This document shows positions 18,514-28,158 of a stretch of 61,477 bases of DNA, piece after piece. Position 1 is the stretch's first letter, and each line of letters opens with the position of its first letter. The notes under the pieces were generated by a model that had not been told where the DNA came from, ran no database searches, and saw only the letters and a program-made list of their open reading frames with translations. This DNA comes from Lachnospiraceae bacterium (GTDB lineage: Bacteria > Bacillota > Clostridia > Lachnospirales > Lachnospiraceae): the NCBI GenBank assembly GCA_900199595.1, contig FZRB01000026.1:1-61477 (forward strand), written 5' to 3'. A program made the position numbers and the translations under genes.

Positions 18514-18558
18514 AAAAAAGATGACAGTTTGAACAAAAGTTCAACTGTCATCTTTTTT
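18514..18558 (-). terminator. Intrinsic terminator after trpB (palindrome copy 2)
   Basis: AAAAAAGATGACAGTTTGAAC, a 4-base loop and GTTCAACTGTCATCTTTTTT form a long stem with A/T tails. It is almost identical to the terminator at 1152-1196, including the flank ATGTAAACTAAATTA next to the stop of the minus-strand gene. Confidence 0.85.
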
Positions 18559-18578
18559 ATGTAAACTAAATTATTTGA

Positions 18579-19952
18579 TTAGCCTTCTACTTTTGGAAGC
18601 TTTGCGATTGATGCTGCTATTTCTTCATCTGTAGGGATATAGTCGCCCATCTCACCGTTGTTGAACTTCTCGTATGCAACAAGATCAAAGTATCCTGTAC
18701 CTGTGAGTCCGAATACGATTGTCTTCTCCTCACCTGTCTCCTTGCACTTAAGTGCCTCATCTATAGCTACTCTGATAGCATGTGAGCTTTCTGGTGCAGG
18801 AAGGATTCCTTCAACTCTTGCAAACTGCTCTGCTGCTTCAAATACGGATGTTTGCTCTACGCTTGTTGCCTCCATATATCCATCATGATAGAGCTGTGAA
18901 AGTGTTGAGCTCATACCGTGGAATCTGAGTCCGCCTGCATGGTTAGCTGATGGAATAAAGCTGCTTCCCAGTGTATACATCTTAGCCAGTGGACAGATCA
19001 TTCCTGTATCACAGAAGTCATATGCATAGGTTCCTCTTGTGAAGCTTGGGCATGATGCAGGCTCAACTGCGATGATTCTGTAATCAGCCTCACCTCTGAG
19101 CTTCTCGCCCATAAATGGTGCGATAAGTCCGCCGAGATTTGATCCACCACCTGCGCAGCCGATGATCATATCAGGCTTGATTCCATACTTATCAAGTGCA
19201 GCCTTTGTCTCAAGACCGATAACTGACTGATGAAGAAGTACCTGGTTAAGTACGCTTCCAAGTACATATCTGTATCCAGGATTCTTTGTAGCAACCTCAA
19301 CAGCTTCGGAGATAGCACAGCCAAGACTTCCTGTTGTTCCCGGATGCTCAGCAAGTATCTTCTTTCCAACCTCAGTTGTTTCTGATGGTGAAGGTGTAAC
19401 TGATGCACCATAGGTTCTCATTACTTCTCTTCTGAAAGGCTTCTGCTCATAAGAAACCTTTACCATATATACCTTACAGTCCAGATCAAAGTATGAACAT
19501 GCCATAGAAAGTGCTGTTCCCCACTGTCCTGCTCCTGTTTCTGTAGTAACACCCTTAAGGCCCTGCTTCTTAGCATAATAAGCCTGAGCTATAGCAGAAT
19601 TTAGCTTATGGCTTCCGCTTGTATTATTTCCTTCAAACTTATAATATATCTTTGCCGGTGTATCCAGCTTCTTCTCAAGGCAGTAAGCTCTGACCAGTGG
19701 TGATGGTCTGTACATCTTATAGAACTCTCTGATTTCATCAGGAATTGCTATAAATGGTGTTGTTTCATCCAGCTCCTGCTGAACCAGTTCTTCACAGAAG
19801 ATTGGTGTCAGTTCCTCAGCTGTAAGCGGCTTACCTGTACCCGGATTTAAAAGCGGAGCCGGTTTAACCTTCATATCGGCTCTGAGATTATACCAGGAAG
19901 TAGGCATCTCATCTTCATTAAGATAGATTTTGTAAGGTATTTCGTTTGACAT
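18579..19952 (-). CDS. Tryptophan synthase beta-like protein, TrpB2 class
   Basis: PLP enzyme that condenses indole (or a related substrate) with serine. The 457-residue protein carries the PLP lysine in TSGSHKLNSA near residue 110, ETGAGQWGTAL near 136 and the phosphate loop CAGGGSNLGG near 270. The long N-terminus (about 60 residues before the fold) marks the TrpB2 subgroup rather than TrpB1, which pairs tightly with TrpA; no trpA or other trp gene is nearby. I place the start at ATG 19952 with AAGGAG upstream; a 13-codon extension is possible but unsupported. It follows glnN by 63 bases. Confidence 0.9.
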   Translation of the reverse strand: MSNEIPYKIYLNEDEMPTSWYNLRADMKVKPAPLLNPGTGKPLTAEELTPIFCEELVQQELDETTPFIAIPDEIREFYKMYRPSPLVRAYCLEKKLDTPAKIYYKFEGNNTSGSHKLNSAIAQAYYAKKQGLKGVTTETGAGQWGTALSMACSYFDLDCKVYMVKVSYEQKPFRREVMRTYGASVTPSPSETTEVGKKILAEHPGTTGSLGCAISEAVEVATKNPGYRYVLGSVLNQVLLHQSVIGLETKAALDKYGIKPDMIIGCAGGGSNLGGLIAPFMGEKLRGEADYRIIAVEPASCPSFTRGTYAYDFCDTGMICPLAKMYTLGSSFIPSANHAGGLRFHGMSSTLSQLYHDGYMEATSVEQTSVFEAAEQFARVEGILPAPESSHAIRVAIDEALKCKETGEEKTIVFGLTGTGYFDLVAYEKFNNGEMGDYIPTDEEIAASIAKLPKVEG

Positions 19953-20015
19953 TTCTTTTTCTCCTTTTGTATAGCTTATTATTCCCGACATGCCAGTCCG
20001 GAATTAGGATACGTA

Positions 20016-22118
20016 TTAGTTTACACTGAACAGTATCTGTCCGTAGCTTGGGAACGGCCAGTCCCTCTGGGATGTAAGCATCTCAGCTTCATCTACATAT
20101 TTTCTTAAGGTTTCCATCTTCGGAAGCATCTCATCTCTCACAAATTCCGATAGCTTGAAAATGTCGTCTATCGTTTTAAATGTAGCAAGAGCTCCCTCAA
20201 GATCAATAACAGCATCCATTATGAAATCAGTAAGGTCAGAAAGTCTCTCCATAGTTGAGACCTCATAATTACATTTGACATTACTGCTGACCTGTCTCAT
20301 AAGCACTGTTGTCTGAGACAGTCTGTAAAGATATCTTTCCATAGCCGGAAGATAATTCTTACGAACCATATCCACCATGGTAAGTCCTTCTATATTAACC
20401 GTCTTGACATAATTTTCAAGCATTATCTCACAACGGCTCTGTATCTCTGCTTCTGTAAATATCTTCTGCCTTATGAGCATATCAACATTCTTCTGATCCA
20501 GAAGATGCGGCATAGCATCTGCAGTAGTTCTTAAGTTTGAGAGTCCTCTTACTTCGGTTGCCTCCTTAAGCCATTCCTCTCCATATCCGTTGCCGTCAAA
20601 AAGAATTCTCTCGTGCTCTGTAATAACTCTCTTTATAAGTTCATGAAGATCATCTTCGAAATTATCTGAATTCTCCAGCTCATCAGCATACTGACGAAGG
20701 CTCTCGGCAACAGCTGCATTAAGCATGATATTGCAGCATGCAATACTATTTGAAGAACCAAGGGATCTGAACTCAAACTTGTTGCCCGTAAATGCAAATG
20801 GAGAAGTTCTGTTTCTATCAGTTGTATCTCTGCTGAAACGAGGAAGTGAATGTACCCCCAGCTTCATTATTACATCTTCGGTTCCTTCATAAGGCTTATC
20901 ATTCTTTATTGCTTCCAGAATAGATGACAGTTCATCACCAAGGAAAATAGATATAATAGCAGGCGGAGCTTCATTTGCACCAAGCCTGTGATCATTACCT
21001 GCAGTTGCAACAGAAAGTCTCAGTAGATCCTGATAATCATCAACTGCCTGAATAACCGCACATAAGAACAGCAGAAACTGCGCGTTCTCATAAGGAGTCT
21101 TTCCTGGTGACAGAAGATTCACTCCGGTATCTGTTGCAACTGACCAGTTATTATGCTTTCCTGAACCATTTACGCCTGCAAATGGCTTCTCATGCAGAAG
21201 GCATACCATATCATGTCGATTAGCCACCTTCTTCATTATCTCCATAGTCAGCTGATTTGAATCAGTGGCTACATTTGTGGTCGAATATATAGGAGCCAGC
21301 TCATGCTGTGCCGGTGCAACCTCATTATGCTCTGTCTTGGCAAGTATACCAAGTTTCCAGAGTTCCTGATTAAGGTCCTCCATAAATTCAGATACTCTCG
21401 GTTTGATAACGCCGAAGTAGTGATCATCCATTTCCTGACCCTTTGGCGGCATGGCACCGAAAAGTGTCCTTCCTGTATATTTAAGGTCCGGTCTTCTGTC
21501 GAAAACCTTTTTATCTATAAGAAAATATTCCTGCTCTGCTCCCACACTTGTTCTGACATATTTAACATCCTCATTACCAAAGAGTTTCAGAACTCTCTTT
21601 GCCTGGCGGTTGATAGCCTGCATGGATCTGAGGAGCGGAGTCTTCTTATCGAGAGCTTCTCCGGAAAATGAACAGAATGCTGTAGGTATACAAAGTGTAT
21701 GATCCTTTATAAATGCATAAGATGTAGGATCCCATGCAGTATATCCTCTGGCTTCAAAGGTAGCTCTTAGTCCGCCTGATGGAAATGATGATGCATCAGG
21801 CTCACCCTTTATAAGTTCCTTACCTGAAAACTCCATGATAACTCCACCATCCGGAGCCGGAGTTATAAAACTGTCATGCTTTTCAGCAGTAACACCTGTA
21901 AGAGGCTGAAACCAGTGAGTAAAATGTGTTGCCCCGTTTTCCAGAGCCCAGTTTTTCATTTCTTCTGCAACAGCATCTGCAACATTTGTCTCAAGTCTTA
22001 CATTTTCTTCAATAGTTTTCTTTAAAGAGTTATAAATGTCATCAGAAAGTCTTTCACGCATAACCTTGTCATTAAATACAAGTGATCCGAAAAGTTCAGG
22101 TACATTTATTTTATCCAT
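20016..22118 (-). CDS. glnN: Glutamine synthetase type III
   Basis: ATP-dependent ammonium assimilation into glutamine. At 700 residues it has the size of GSIII, far larger than GlnA (about 450). Typical GSIII segments are HWFQPLTG near residue 69, [10 protein letters not shown] near 189, [14 protein letters not shown] near 260 and [10 protein letters not shown] near 318. The ATG at 22118 is preceded by AAGGAG, and a good promoter sits at 22177-22205, so transcription starts here and probably continues into trpB2. Confidence 0.96.
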   Translation of the reverse strand: MDKINVPELFGSLVFNDKVMRERLSDDIYNSLKKTIEENVRLETNVADAVAEEMKNWALENGATHFTHWFQPLTGVTAEKHDSFITPAPDGGVIMEFSGKELIKGEPDASSFPSGGLRATFEARGYTAWDPTSYAFIKDHTLCIPTAFCSFSGEALDKKTPLLRSMQAINRQAKRVLKLFGNEDVKYVRTSVGAEQEYFLIDKKVFDRRPDLKYTGRTLFGAMPPKGQEMDDHYFGVIKPRVSEFMEDLNQELWKLGILAKTEHNEVAPAQHELAPIYSTTNVATDSNQLTMEIMKKVANRHDMVCLLHEKPFAGVNGSGKHNNWSVATDTGVNLLSPGKTPYENAQFLLFLCAVIQAVDDYQDLLRLSVATAGNDHRLGANEAPPAIISIFLGDELSSILEAIKNDKPYEGTEDVIMKLGVHSLPRFSRDTTDRNRTSPFAFTGNKFEFRSLGSSNSIACCNIMLNAAVAESLRQYADELENSDNFEDDLHELIKRVITEHERILFDGNGYGEEWLKEATEVRGLSNLRTTADAMPHLLDQKNVDMLIRQKIFTEAEIQSRCEIMLENYVKTVNIEGLTMVDMVRKNYLPAMERYLYRLSQTTVLMRQVSSNVKCNYEVSTMERLSDLTDFIMDAVIDLEGALATFKTIDDIFKLSEFVRDEMLPKMETLRKYVDEAEMLTSQRDWPFPSYGQILFSVN

Positions 22119-22176
22119 GGATTATCTCCTTTTTACTATTTACATTAACCTAGAAACTGTTTGAAAAACAATGACT

Positions 22177-22205
22177 AGTATACCATCAACATGTTAAGCC
22201 TTCAA
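22177..22205 (-). promoter_or_regulatory. Promoter of glnN
   Basis: On the minus strand TTGAAG (22200-22205) and TATACT (22177-22182) are spaced by 17 bases, about 60 bases before the glnN start. Confidence 0.6.
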
Positions 22206-22222
22206 CAAAAAAATCATATCTG

Positions 22223-22984
22223 TCAATGCGCCAAAAACTCTGTACCTATCATGGTAAGTCCTGCAGCCGGTGCTGTAGGTCCTGCCATACCTCTGTCAGC
22301 AGTTTCAAGGCATCTGTCTATATCTGAAGGCTCCATAAGTCCTGTTCCTATATCCAGCAGTGTGCCGGAAATGATTCTGACCATATTGTATAAAAAGCCG
22401 GAGCCTTTAACCCGTATCTTTATCATTTGTCCGGATGCTCTGTCAGGATATTTTTCCTCTGTAATATCAATACTGAATATAGTTCTTACAGTAGTTTCAG
22501 CCTGGGAACCCGCGGAGCAGAACGCTCCAAAATCATGCTCTCCCACAAGCTTTCCGGCAGCTTCCCTCATTCTGTCCGTATCTATCTTTCTATAACAGAA
22601 ATGACTGTATCTTCTCAGAATCGGATCCGGAAGAGCATCGTTCCATATCCTATATTCATAGGTCTTGACGGAGTCCATATGTCTGGGATGGAAATCCCCG
22701 GATACCTCGTATGAGTTTTTGATAACTATGTCATCTGGAAGATAGGGCTTAAGCGCATAACAGTACTTTTCAGCCGGAATAGGAGCTGCTGTATCAAAAA
22801 CACATACATTTCCAAGAGCATGCACACCTGCATCTGTTCTGCTGGCACCTATCACTTCAATATCTTCTTTTGTCAGAGTCTTAAGGGCTTCATTAATTAT
22901 CCCCTCAATGGTAACTGCATTTGGCTGCTGCTGCCATCCGCTGTACCTGGTTCCGTCATATGCCACTACAAGTAGTACCCGCAT
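22223..22984 (-). CDS. truA: tRNA pseudouridine synthase A
   Basis: Converts uridines 38-40 of the tRNA anticodon arm to pseudouridine. The 253-residue protein has the catalytic aspartate in GASRTDAGVHALGN near residue 47, the family opening YDGTRYSGWQQQPN, and GSGFLYNMVRII near residue 200. AAAGGAG precedes the ATG. It lies 11 bases downstream of ecfT, in the order ecfA-ecfT-truA that is common after rplQ in Firmicutes. Confidence 0.95.
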   Translation of the reverse strand: MRVLLVVAYDGTRYSGWQQQPNAVTIEGIINEALKTLTKEDIEVIGASRTDAGVHALGNVCVFDTAAPIPAEKYCYALKPYLPDDIVIKNSYEVSGDFHPRHMDSVKTYEYRIWNDALPDPILRRYSHFCYRKIDTDRMREAAGKLVGEHDFGAFCSAGSQAETTVRTIFSIDITEEKYPDRASGQMIKIRVKGSGFLYNMVRIISGTLLDIGTGLMEPSDIDRCLETADRGMAGPTAPAAGLTMIGTEFLAH

Positions 22985-22995
22985 CTCAAACTCCT

Positions 22996-23706
22996 TTAGA
23001 AAATCTGAAGGTATACTACGGCAAGAATAAGAATTATTCCTGCTATCAATATCACCTGATCTATAAGATTCATTTTCATCTCATATACTCTTCTTCTTCG
23101 TTTTGAAGAAGTATAGTCTCTCAGCTTCATCGCTGTTTCACGATTAACCGATTCAACATAGGTATTTCTGTTATTGGGGAAAGACAGCATAAATTCTGTT
23201 TTAAATCTCGTAATCATCCCTCCGCCATCAGGATCAACCCCTCTTGCCTTCAGTGCATTTCTGACTCTCTTCTTCTGTCTCTCGAGTCTAGGATAGAACT
23301 GAAGTATGCTGTATACCCTTTTGGACATTTCAGCTCCGAGACCGAAGCCGGATGAAAGCCCGTCCAGAAGTTCAACCTGTTTAAAGCATCTGATAACCGA
23401 ATTGAAAACAAATGTATATGCCATAACCTTCAATATCAGATACAGAACCACCAAAGGTTTCAGGAAAAACAAAAATACTAATGCAATAATCATTTCTATA
23501 AGAATGGCACTTGAAGATATATCCCATAAATATCTTATCTTAAGGCCGGTTAATCGGACTATAATAACACCGGTAATAATTGTTATTACCACCGGAACTA
23601 ATTTCCACGCCATTATACACATGATGAAATACATGCATAAAATATACAGTTTTACTCTCGGGTCATAGGTCTTAAGTGAACCTAGCTTTCTGTTATTATT
23701 ATACAT
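22996..23706 (-). CDS. ecfT: ECF transporter transmembrane component EcfT
   Basis: Membrane scaffold that couples vitamin-binding S components to the Ecf ATPases. The 236-residue protein starts LGSLKTYDPRVKL, has several hydrophobic segments (about 23-42, 58-105 and 212-233) and the coupling-helix motif NALKARGVD near residue 150. The second Ala-Arg-Gly type motif, where RETAMKLRD lies, appears degenerate. It overlaps the end of the ATPase gene by 25 bases. No S component is encoded in the window, as expected for a shared group II module. Confidence 0.85.
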   Translation of the reverse strand: MYNNNRKLGSLKTYDPRVKLYILCMYFIMCIMAWKLVPVVITIITGVIIVRLTGLKIRYLWDISSSAILIEMIIALVFLFFLKPLVVLYLILKVMAYTFVFNSVIRCFKQVELLDGLSSGFGLGAEMSKRVYSILQFYPRLERQKKRVRNALKARGVDPDGGGMITRFKTEFMLSFPNNRNTYVESVNRETAMKLRDYTSSKRRRRVYEMKMNLIDQVILIAGIILILAVVYLQIF

Positions 23707-25004
23707 TTTCCCTCACTGCATAGTCCTTCGATTATTTGTGATATATGATGCCTGCTGTCATGATCCAGTCCTGCATAAGGATTATCCATAAGAAGAATAT
23801 CCGGATTCAGACATATGGCTCCTGCAACTGCAACAATTCGTTTTTCTCCAAAAGAAAGAGAACTTATCTTTCTTGTCCATAAGGATCTTTCAACACCTAC
23901 AAATGTAAGCACTGACTCTGCCATTTCTCTTGCCTTGCTCTTGGTAAATCCACCATTCATCGGACCAAACATCACATCATCAAGCACAGCCGCCTCTACA
24001 AAGCCATCATCAGCATATTCAAAGACATAACCAACCTTAGTGTTATCGCTTCTGAAAACCTCACCTTCATAAGGCTTTAACATACCGGCAGCAAGCTGAA
24101 GCAGTGTTGTTTTACCGGAACCCTGTTTCCCCCGGATCTTATATGCTGATCCGGCTTCAAATCTACAGTTAATTTTATCTATAATAAGTCTGTCATCATA
24201 CCCGAAAGAAACATTATGTAAACTAATTCCGGTATCAGACTTTTCTGCATTTCCATTTATAAAGCAATCAATTGAAAGCTTGTCATATGATTTAGAATAA
24301 CTAATTCTATTCAGATTTTTATTTCCATATATGTAATCCAGACCAGTTATGTCAACCTCTCTGATTTTACCATCAGCAATTTCATACTGTACATCTGTAT
24401 ATTTAAGTACATCTGTATTTTTCGAAAATATAATTACTGTCTGTTCCTTTTTATGAGCATTATTTAATATAGACTTTATATATGCAGCAACATCTTCACT
24501 TCCGCACATGCTGAATGGTTCATCCATGATCAGAATATCCGGATGAGCAATCAGTACACCTGAAAGAGCTGCTCTTTGCTGCTCGCTTGCACTGATTGAA
24601 TAGTAGGTACTGTTTTTCCTTGCACCAAGCTTATATTTTTTTAAATAGAAGCTGCCTCTCTTCAGTGTCTTTTCAGGTTCAAAGCCTATATTCTCCGTGC
24701 CAAATATTATATCACGGGATATATTATCAAATACAACGCTTTCCCTTGGATTCTGATATACCATGCCACTCATTCTCTGAACCTTTTCTCTGTCCAGCTG
24801 AGAAAAAGTGTCCAGTCCATTGATAAGAATACTTCCCATGTTCTCGGGTCTATTTTTTCCTGCCAGATATCCTGCAAGGGTAGTCTTGCCACAGCCGTTT
24901 CTTCCTGTTATTCCTACTATATCACCCTTGCCAATGGTAAGTGTTATTTCACTTTTTTCAATCATAGGCATATGAAGTTGTGAAATCTTAATATATGGAA
25001 TCAT
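23682..25004 (-). CDS. Fused double ATPase of an ECF-type ABC transporter (EcfA-EcfA')
   Basis: One 440-residue chain with two nucleotide-binding domains, replacing the separate EcfA1 and EcfA2. Domain 1 (1-225): Walker A GRNGCGKTT, signature degenerated to ISASEQQRAAL, Walker B DILIMDEPFS. Domain 2 (245-440): Walker A GKQGSGKTT, better-conserved signature LSFGEKRIVAVAG, Walker B DILLMDNPYAGLDH with Asn in place of the catalytic Glu. Pairing Walker motifs with the opposite signature gives one good site (A1/B1 with signature 2) and one probably inactive site (A2/B2 with signature 1). It drives the ECF uptake complex with EcfT. Confidence 0.85.
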   Translation of the reverse strand: MIPYIKISQLHMPMIEKSEITLTIGKGDIVGITGRNGCGKTTLAGYLAGKNRPENMGSILINGLDTFSQLDREKVQRMSGMVYQNPRESVVFDNISRDIIFGTENIGFEPEKTLKRGSFYLKKYKLGARKNSTYYSISASEQQRAALSGVLIAHPDILIMDEPFSMCGSEDVAAYIKSILNNAHKKEQTVIIFSKNTDVLKYTDVQYEIADGKIREVDITGLDYIYGNKNLNRISYSKSYDKLSIDCFINGNAEKSDTGISLHNVSFGYDDRLIIDKINCRFEAGSAYKIRGKQGSGKTTLLQLAAGMLKPYEGEVFRSDNTKVGYVFEYADDGFVEAAVLDDVMFGPMNGGFTKSKAREMAESVLTFVGVERSLWTRKISSLSFGEKRIVAVAGAICLNPDILLMDNPYAGLDHDSRHHISQIIEGLCSEGKCIIITES

Positions 25005-25028
25005 ACAATTAACCCTTATAATTTAAAA

Positions 25029-25055
25029 GTGGCATCTGCTTGCTGCAGATGCCAC
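25029..25055 (-). terminator. Intrinsic terminator after rplQ, end of the S10-spc-alpha cluster
   Basis: GTGGCATCTGC (25029-25039) and GCAGATGCCAC (25045-25055) form a perfect 11-bp stem with a 5-base loop, followed on the minus strand by TTTTAAATT. The short T tract may allow some read-through into ecfA. Confidence 0.75.
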
Positions 25056-25078
25056 ATATTTTAGTCTATTCAGACAAT

Positions 25079-25615
25079 TTATACAAGCTCGAGTATTACC
25101 TCAAGAGCTCCGTCACCCTTACGCTGACCGATCTTAACGATTCTTGTATAACCGCCCTTACGATCTGCATATTTAACACCATACTCAGTGAAAAGCTTAT
25201 CTGTAAGATCAACCTTCTTTATACCGTTCTTCTTTCCAGCAGCTTCCTCAGGAATCTCTGTTACAGGATAAAGAACCTTAAGCATCTCTCTTCTGGCATG
25301 AAGTCTTGATGGAAGATCCTTCTTAACTGTCTTGTCAACTTCATCATAAACAGTAACCTTCTTACCATCTACAACTTCCTTGACTCTCTTTCCATCCTTA
25401 TCCTTACGTGCTACCTTAGCCTTAACGGTAACTTCTTCAAAGTTATCCTTTTCCTTAACTGCAAGAGTGATAAGATGTTCAGCTATCTTACGAACTTCCT
25501 TAGCTCTAGCTTCTGTTGTCTTAATCTTACCCTTATAGATTAACTGAGTTACCTGACTTCTGAGAAGTGCTTTTCTCTGGTCGGATTTCTTTCCGAGTTT
25601 TCTATACATTGCCAT
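25079..25615 (-). CDS. rplQ: 50S ribosomal protein L17, extended form
   Basis: RKLGKKSDQRKALLRSQVTQL at the start and VKIGQRKGDGALEVILELV at the end are the conserved L17 ends. At 178 residues it is longer than the 112-130 typical of Bacillus and E. coli; the extra sequence (about residues 65-130) is a charged insert, as found in other clostridial L17 proteins. It is the last gene of the ribosomal cluster, 136 bases after rpoA and followed by a terminator. Confidence 0.95.
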   Translation of the reverse strand: MAMYRKLGKKSDQRKALLRSQVTQLIYKGKIKTTEARAKEVRKIAEHLITLAVKEKDNFEEVTVKAKVARKDKDGKRVKEVVDGKKVTVYDEVDKTVKKDLPSRLHARREMLKVLYPVTEIPEEAAGKKNGIKKVDLTDKLFTEYGVKYADRKGGYTRIVKIGQRKGDGALEVILELV

Positions 25616-25751
25616 TTTAAAATTCCTCCTTACCTACGGTTTCCCGTGGTCTTCACTTTGCTTACTAAGTCCATCGAGCGTAGGCGAGATGGACAACACA
25701 CCCGAGCCGCACACTTGCCGGCGAGGTACTTCAGCTTAAGTGGTGATTATT

Positions 25752-26708
25752 CTATTCTCCTGTACTGAGCGAAAGACCAAGCTCCTTAAGCTTAGCAAGT
25801 ACTTCTTCAAGAGACTTACGTCCAAGATTACGTACTTTCATCATCTCATCAGGTGTCTTGCTGCACAGTTCCTTAACTGTGTTGATGTTTGCTCTCTTAA
25901 GACAGTTATATGAACGAACACTGAGTTCAAGCTCATCTATGCTCATATCTTTAGCTGTTGTCTCAGGAACATCCTCCTGCTTTTCTGTAATGATAGTTTT
26001 ATCTTTAACATTATCAGAAAGATTAATAAACAGACTCAGATGCTCACTAAGCACCTTTGCTGCGTAGCTTACTGCATCATCCGGTGCAAGAGTACCGTTA
26101 GTATAAACATCGAGTGTAAGCTTATCATAATCAGTTATCTGGCCTACACGGGTATTCTCTACTGTAAGATTAACTCTTTCAACAGGAGTGTAGATAGAAT
26201 CTACGGCAATAACATCTATAGATGGTTCCTGTTCCTTATTCTTATCAGCACTTACATAACCACGACCATTTGTAATTGTAAGCTCCATCTCAAGTCTTGC
26301 TTCCGGACCGTTCAGATTAGCTATAACAAGATCAGGATTAAGTATCTCGAGATCTCCGTCAACATGGATATCTGCAGCAGTTACTACAGTATCTCCTGAA
26401 GCTTCAATATAACCTATCTTAGGCTCATCACTTGATGAATTATTCTTAATGCACAGCTCCTTGATATTCATTACTATCTCAGTAACATCTTCCTTTACTC
26501 CAGGGATAGAACTGAACTCATGAAGCACTCCCTTAATTTTTATATAGCTTACTGCTGTGCCGGGAAGTGAAGAAAGCATAACTCTTCTAAGTGAGTTACC
26601 AAGTGTTGTACCATATCCTCTTTCGAGCGGTTCAATGACAAATCTTCCGTACTTATTGTCGTCAGACTTCTCATCCATCATAATTCTTGGTTTTTCAAAT
26701 TCGAACAT
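25752..26708 (-). CDS. rpoA: RNA polymerase alpha subunit
   Basis: The 318-residue protein has the assembly domain ([25 protein letters not shown] near the start, shown here as two adjoining parts [10 protein letters not shown] and [10 protein letters not shown]) and the C-terminal domain (about 250-318) ending with [12 protein letters not shown], which contacts UP elements and activators. It lies between rpsD and rplQ as in most Firmicutes and is expressed from the ribosomal cluster. Confidence 0.97.
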   Translation of the reverse strand: MFEFEKPRIMMDEKSDDNKYGRFVIEPLERGYGTTLGNSLRRVMLSSLPGTAVSYIKIKGVLHEFSSIPGVKEDVTEIVMNIKELCIKNNSSSDEPKIGYIEASGDTVVTAADIHVDGDLEILNPDLVIANLNGPEARLEMELTITNGRGYVSADKNKEQEPSIDVIAVDSIYTPVERVNLTVENTRVGQITDYDKLTLDVYTNGTLAPDDAVSYAAKVLSEHLSLFINLSDNVKDKTIITEKQEDVPETTAKDMSIDELELSVRSYNCLKRANINTVKELCSKTPDEMMKVRNLGRKSLEEVLAKLKELGLSLSTGE

Positions 26709-26750
26709 TTATAATCCTCCGAAAAACATGTGAAATCGTCAGGTTACGTT

Positions 26751-27344
26751 TTATTTTGAATAAAGCTCGACGATGAGTGTCTCGTTTACTGGAACATCAA
26801 TCTGTTCTCTTAGAGGAATCTCCAATACCTTACCACTAAGCTTTTCTGTGTCCCCCTCAAGCCATGAAGGTACGCTGATACCTGCATTAGCTTCAACTAT
26901 ATCCTTAAATCTCTGAAGAGACTTACTCTTCTCCTTGATTTCTATTACATCACCAGGCTGAACCTTGTATGATGGAATATTTACAACCTTACCATTTACA
27001 GTAACATGTCTGTGAGAAACAACCTGTCTTGCCTCACGTCTTGTTCTTGCATAACCGAGACGGAAGATGATGTTATCAAGTCTCAGCTCAAGAAGCTGCA
27101 TAAGATTTGTACCTACAAGTCCTGGCATCTTCTCAGCCTTTTCAAACATGTTACGGAAAGGCTTCTCCTGTACTCCGTAGATAAACTTAGCCTTCTGCTT
27201 CTCACGAAGCTGAAGTCCGTACTCACTAACTTTTCTGTTTGCCTTAGTGTTCTTTCTGTGAGATGTCTTGTTGACTCCGAGGAAAGCAGGATTCATGTCA
27301 AGTGATCTACATCTCTTAAGAACTGGTGTTCTATTAATAGCCAT
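26751..27344 (-). CDS. rpsD: 30S ribosomal protein S4
   Basis: A primary 16S rRNA-binding protein of 197 residues. LRLDNIIFRLGYARTRREAR near residue 87 and the RNA-binding HVTVNGKVVNIPSY segment are typical. Only one cysteine occurs in the N-terminal region (KRCRSLD), so this is the zinc-free form. AGGAGG precedes the ATG. Its place between rpsK and rpoA matches the alpha operon of E. coli and clostridia; in Bacillus rpsD is separate. S4 represses that operon in E. coli, which bears on the leader before rpsM. Confidence 0.97.
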   Translation of the reverse strand: MAINRTPVLKRCRSLDMNPAFLGVNKTSHRKNTKANRKVSEYGLQLREKQKAKFIYGVQEKPFRNMFEKAEKMPGLVGTNLMQLLELRLDNIIFRLGYARTRREARQVVSHRHVTVNGKVVNIPSYKVQPGDVIEIKEKSKSLQRFKDIVEANAGISVPSWLEGDTEKLSGKVLEIPLREQIDVPVNETLIVELYSK

Positions 27345-27363
27345 TTTATCCTAACCTCCTTAA

Positions 27364-27762
27364 TCAGACTCTTCTTCTCTTTGGTGGACGACATCCGTTA
27401 TGTGGAACCGGAGTAACATCCTTAATTGTAAGAACCTCAAGACCACAAGCTGCGAGTGCACGAATAGCTGCCTCACGACCGCTTCCCGGTCCTTTTACCA
27501 TAACATCAATAGTTTTGAGTCCGTAAGGAGCAGCAGCCTTTGCAGCTGTCTCTGCAGCCATCTGAGCAGCATATGGTGTTGACTTCTTTGATCCTCTGAA
27601 TCCAAGTCCACCTGCACTAGCCCATGAAAGTGCATTTCCCTCAGCATCTGTTAATGTTACGATTGTATTATTGAATGAAGACTGAATGTGAGCCTGTCCA
27701 TGCTGCACATTACGTCTGTTACGCTTTTTAGTTACTTTCTTTGTAACCTTATTACTAGCCAT
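27364..27762 (-). CDS. rpsK: 30S ribosomal protein S11
   Basis: A platform protein of the small subunit, 132 residues. [18 protein letters not shown] and the terminal CRPPKRRRV are diagnostic; [14 protein letters not shown] lies near residue 90. It sits 27 bases after rpsM in the alpha segment. Confidence 0.97.
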   Translation of the reverse strand: MASNKVTKKVTKKRNRRNVQHGQAHIQSSFNNTIVTLTDAEGNALSWASAGGLGFRGSKKSTPYAAQMAAETAAKAAAPYGLKTIDVMVKGPGSGREAAIRALAACGLEVLTIKDVTPVPHNGCRPPKRRRV

Positions 27763-27789
27763 TAAATATATCCTCCAATATAATCATAA

Positions 27790-28158
27790 TTACTTCTTCT
27801 TGTTTGCAACTGTCTTCTTAGGTCCCTTACGAGTACGTGCATTGTTCTTTGTGTTCTGTCCACGTACAGGAAGACCCTTTCTGTGACGAATGCCTCGATA
27901 GCAACCTATCTCCTGCAGACGCTTGATGTTAAGCGCTGTGTCACGTCTGAGATCACCTTCAACCTCAAGCTGCTCGTTGATATAATCACTGATCTTTCTT
28001 ACTTCATCATCTGTAAGATCCTTAACTCTTGTGTCAAAACTAACACCTGTCTCTGTTAAGATCTTCTGTGATGTAGGAAGTCCAATACCATAGATGTAAG
28101 TAAGACCAACCTCAACACGCTTGTCTCTAGGTAAATCTACACCTGAAATACGAGCCAT
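27790..28158 (-). CDS. rpsM: 30S ribosomal protein S13
   Basis: A head protein of the small subunit contacting the P-site tRNA, 122 residues. The start [13 protein letters not shown] and the basic tail [15 protein letters not shown] are typical, and [17 protein letters not shown] is the conserved core. I start it at ATG 28158, 7 bases after GGAGGT; a 5-codon upstream extension would overlap that site. It is preceded by the longest spacer of the spc-alpha region (about 296 bases), which looks structured. Confidence 0.96.
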   Translation of the reverse strand: MARISGVDLPRDKRVEVGLTYIYGIGLPTSQKILTETGVSFDTRVKDLTDDEVRKISDYINEQLEVEGDLRRDTALNIKRLQEIGCYRGIRHRKGLPVRGQNTKNNARTRKGPKKTVANKKK

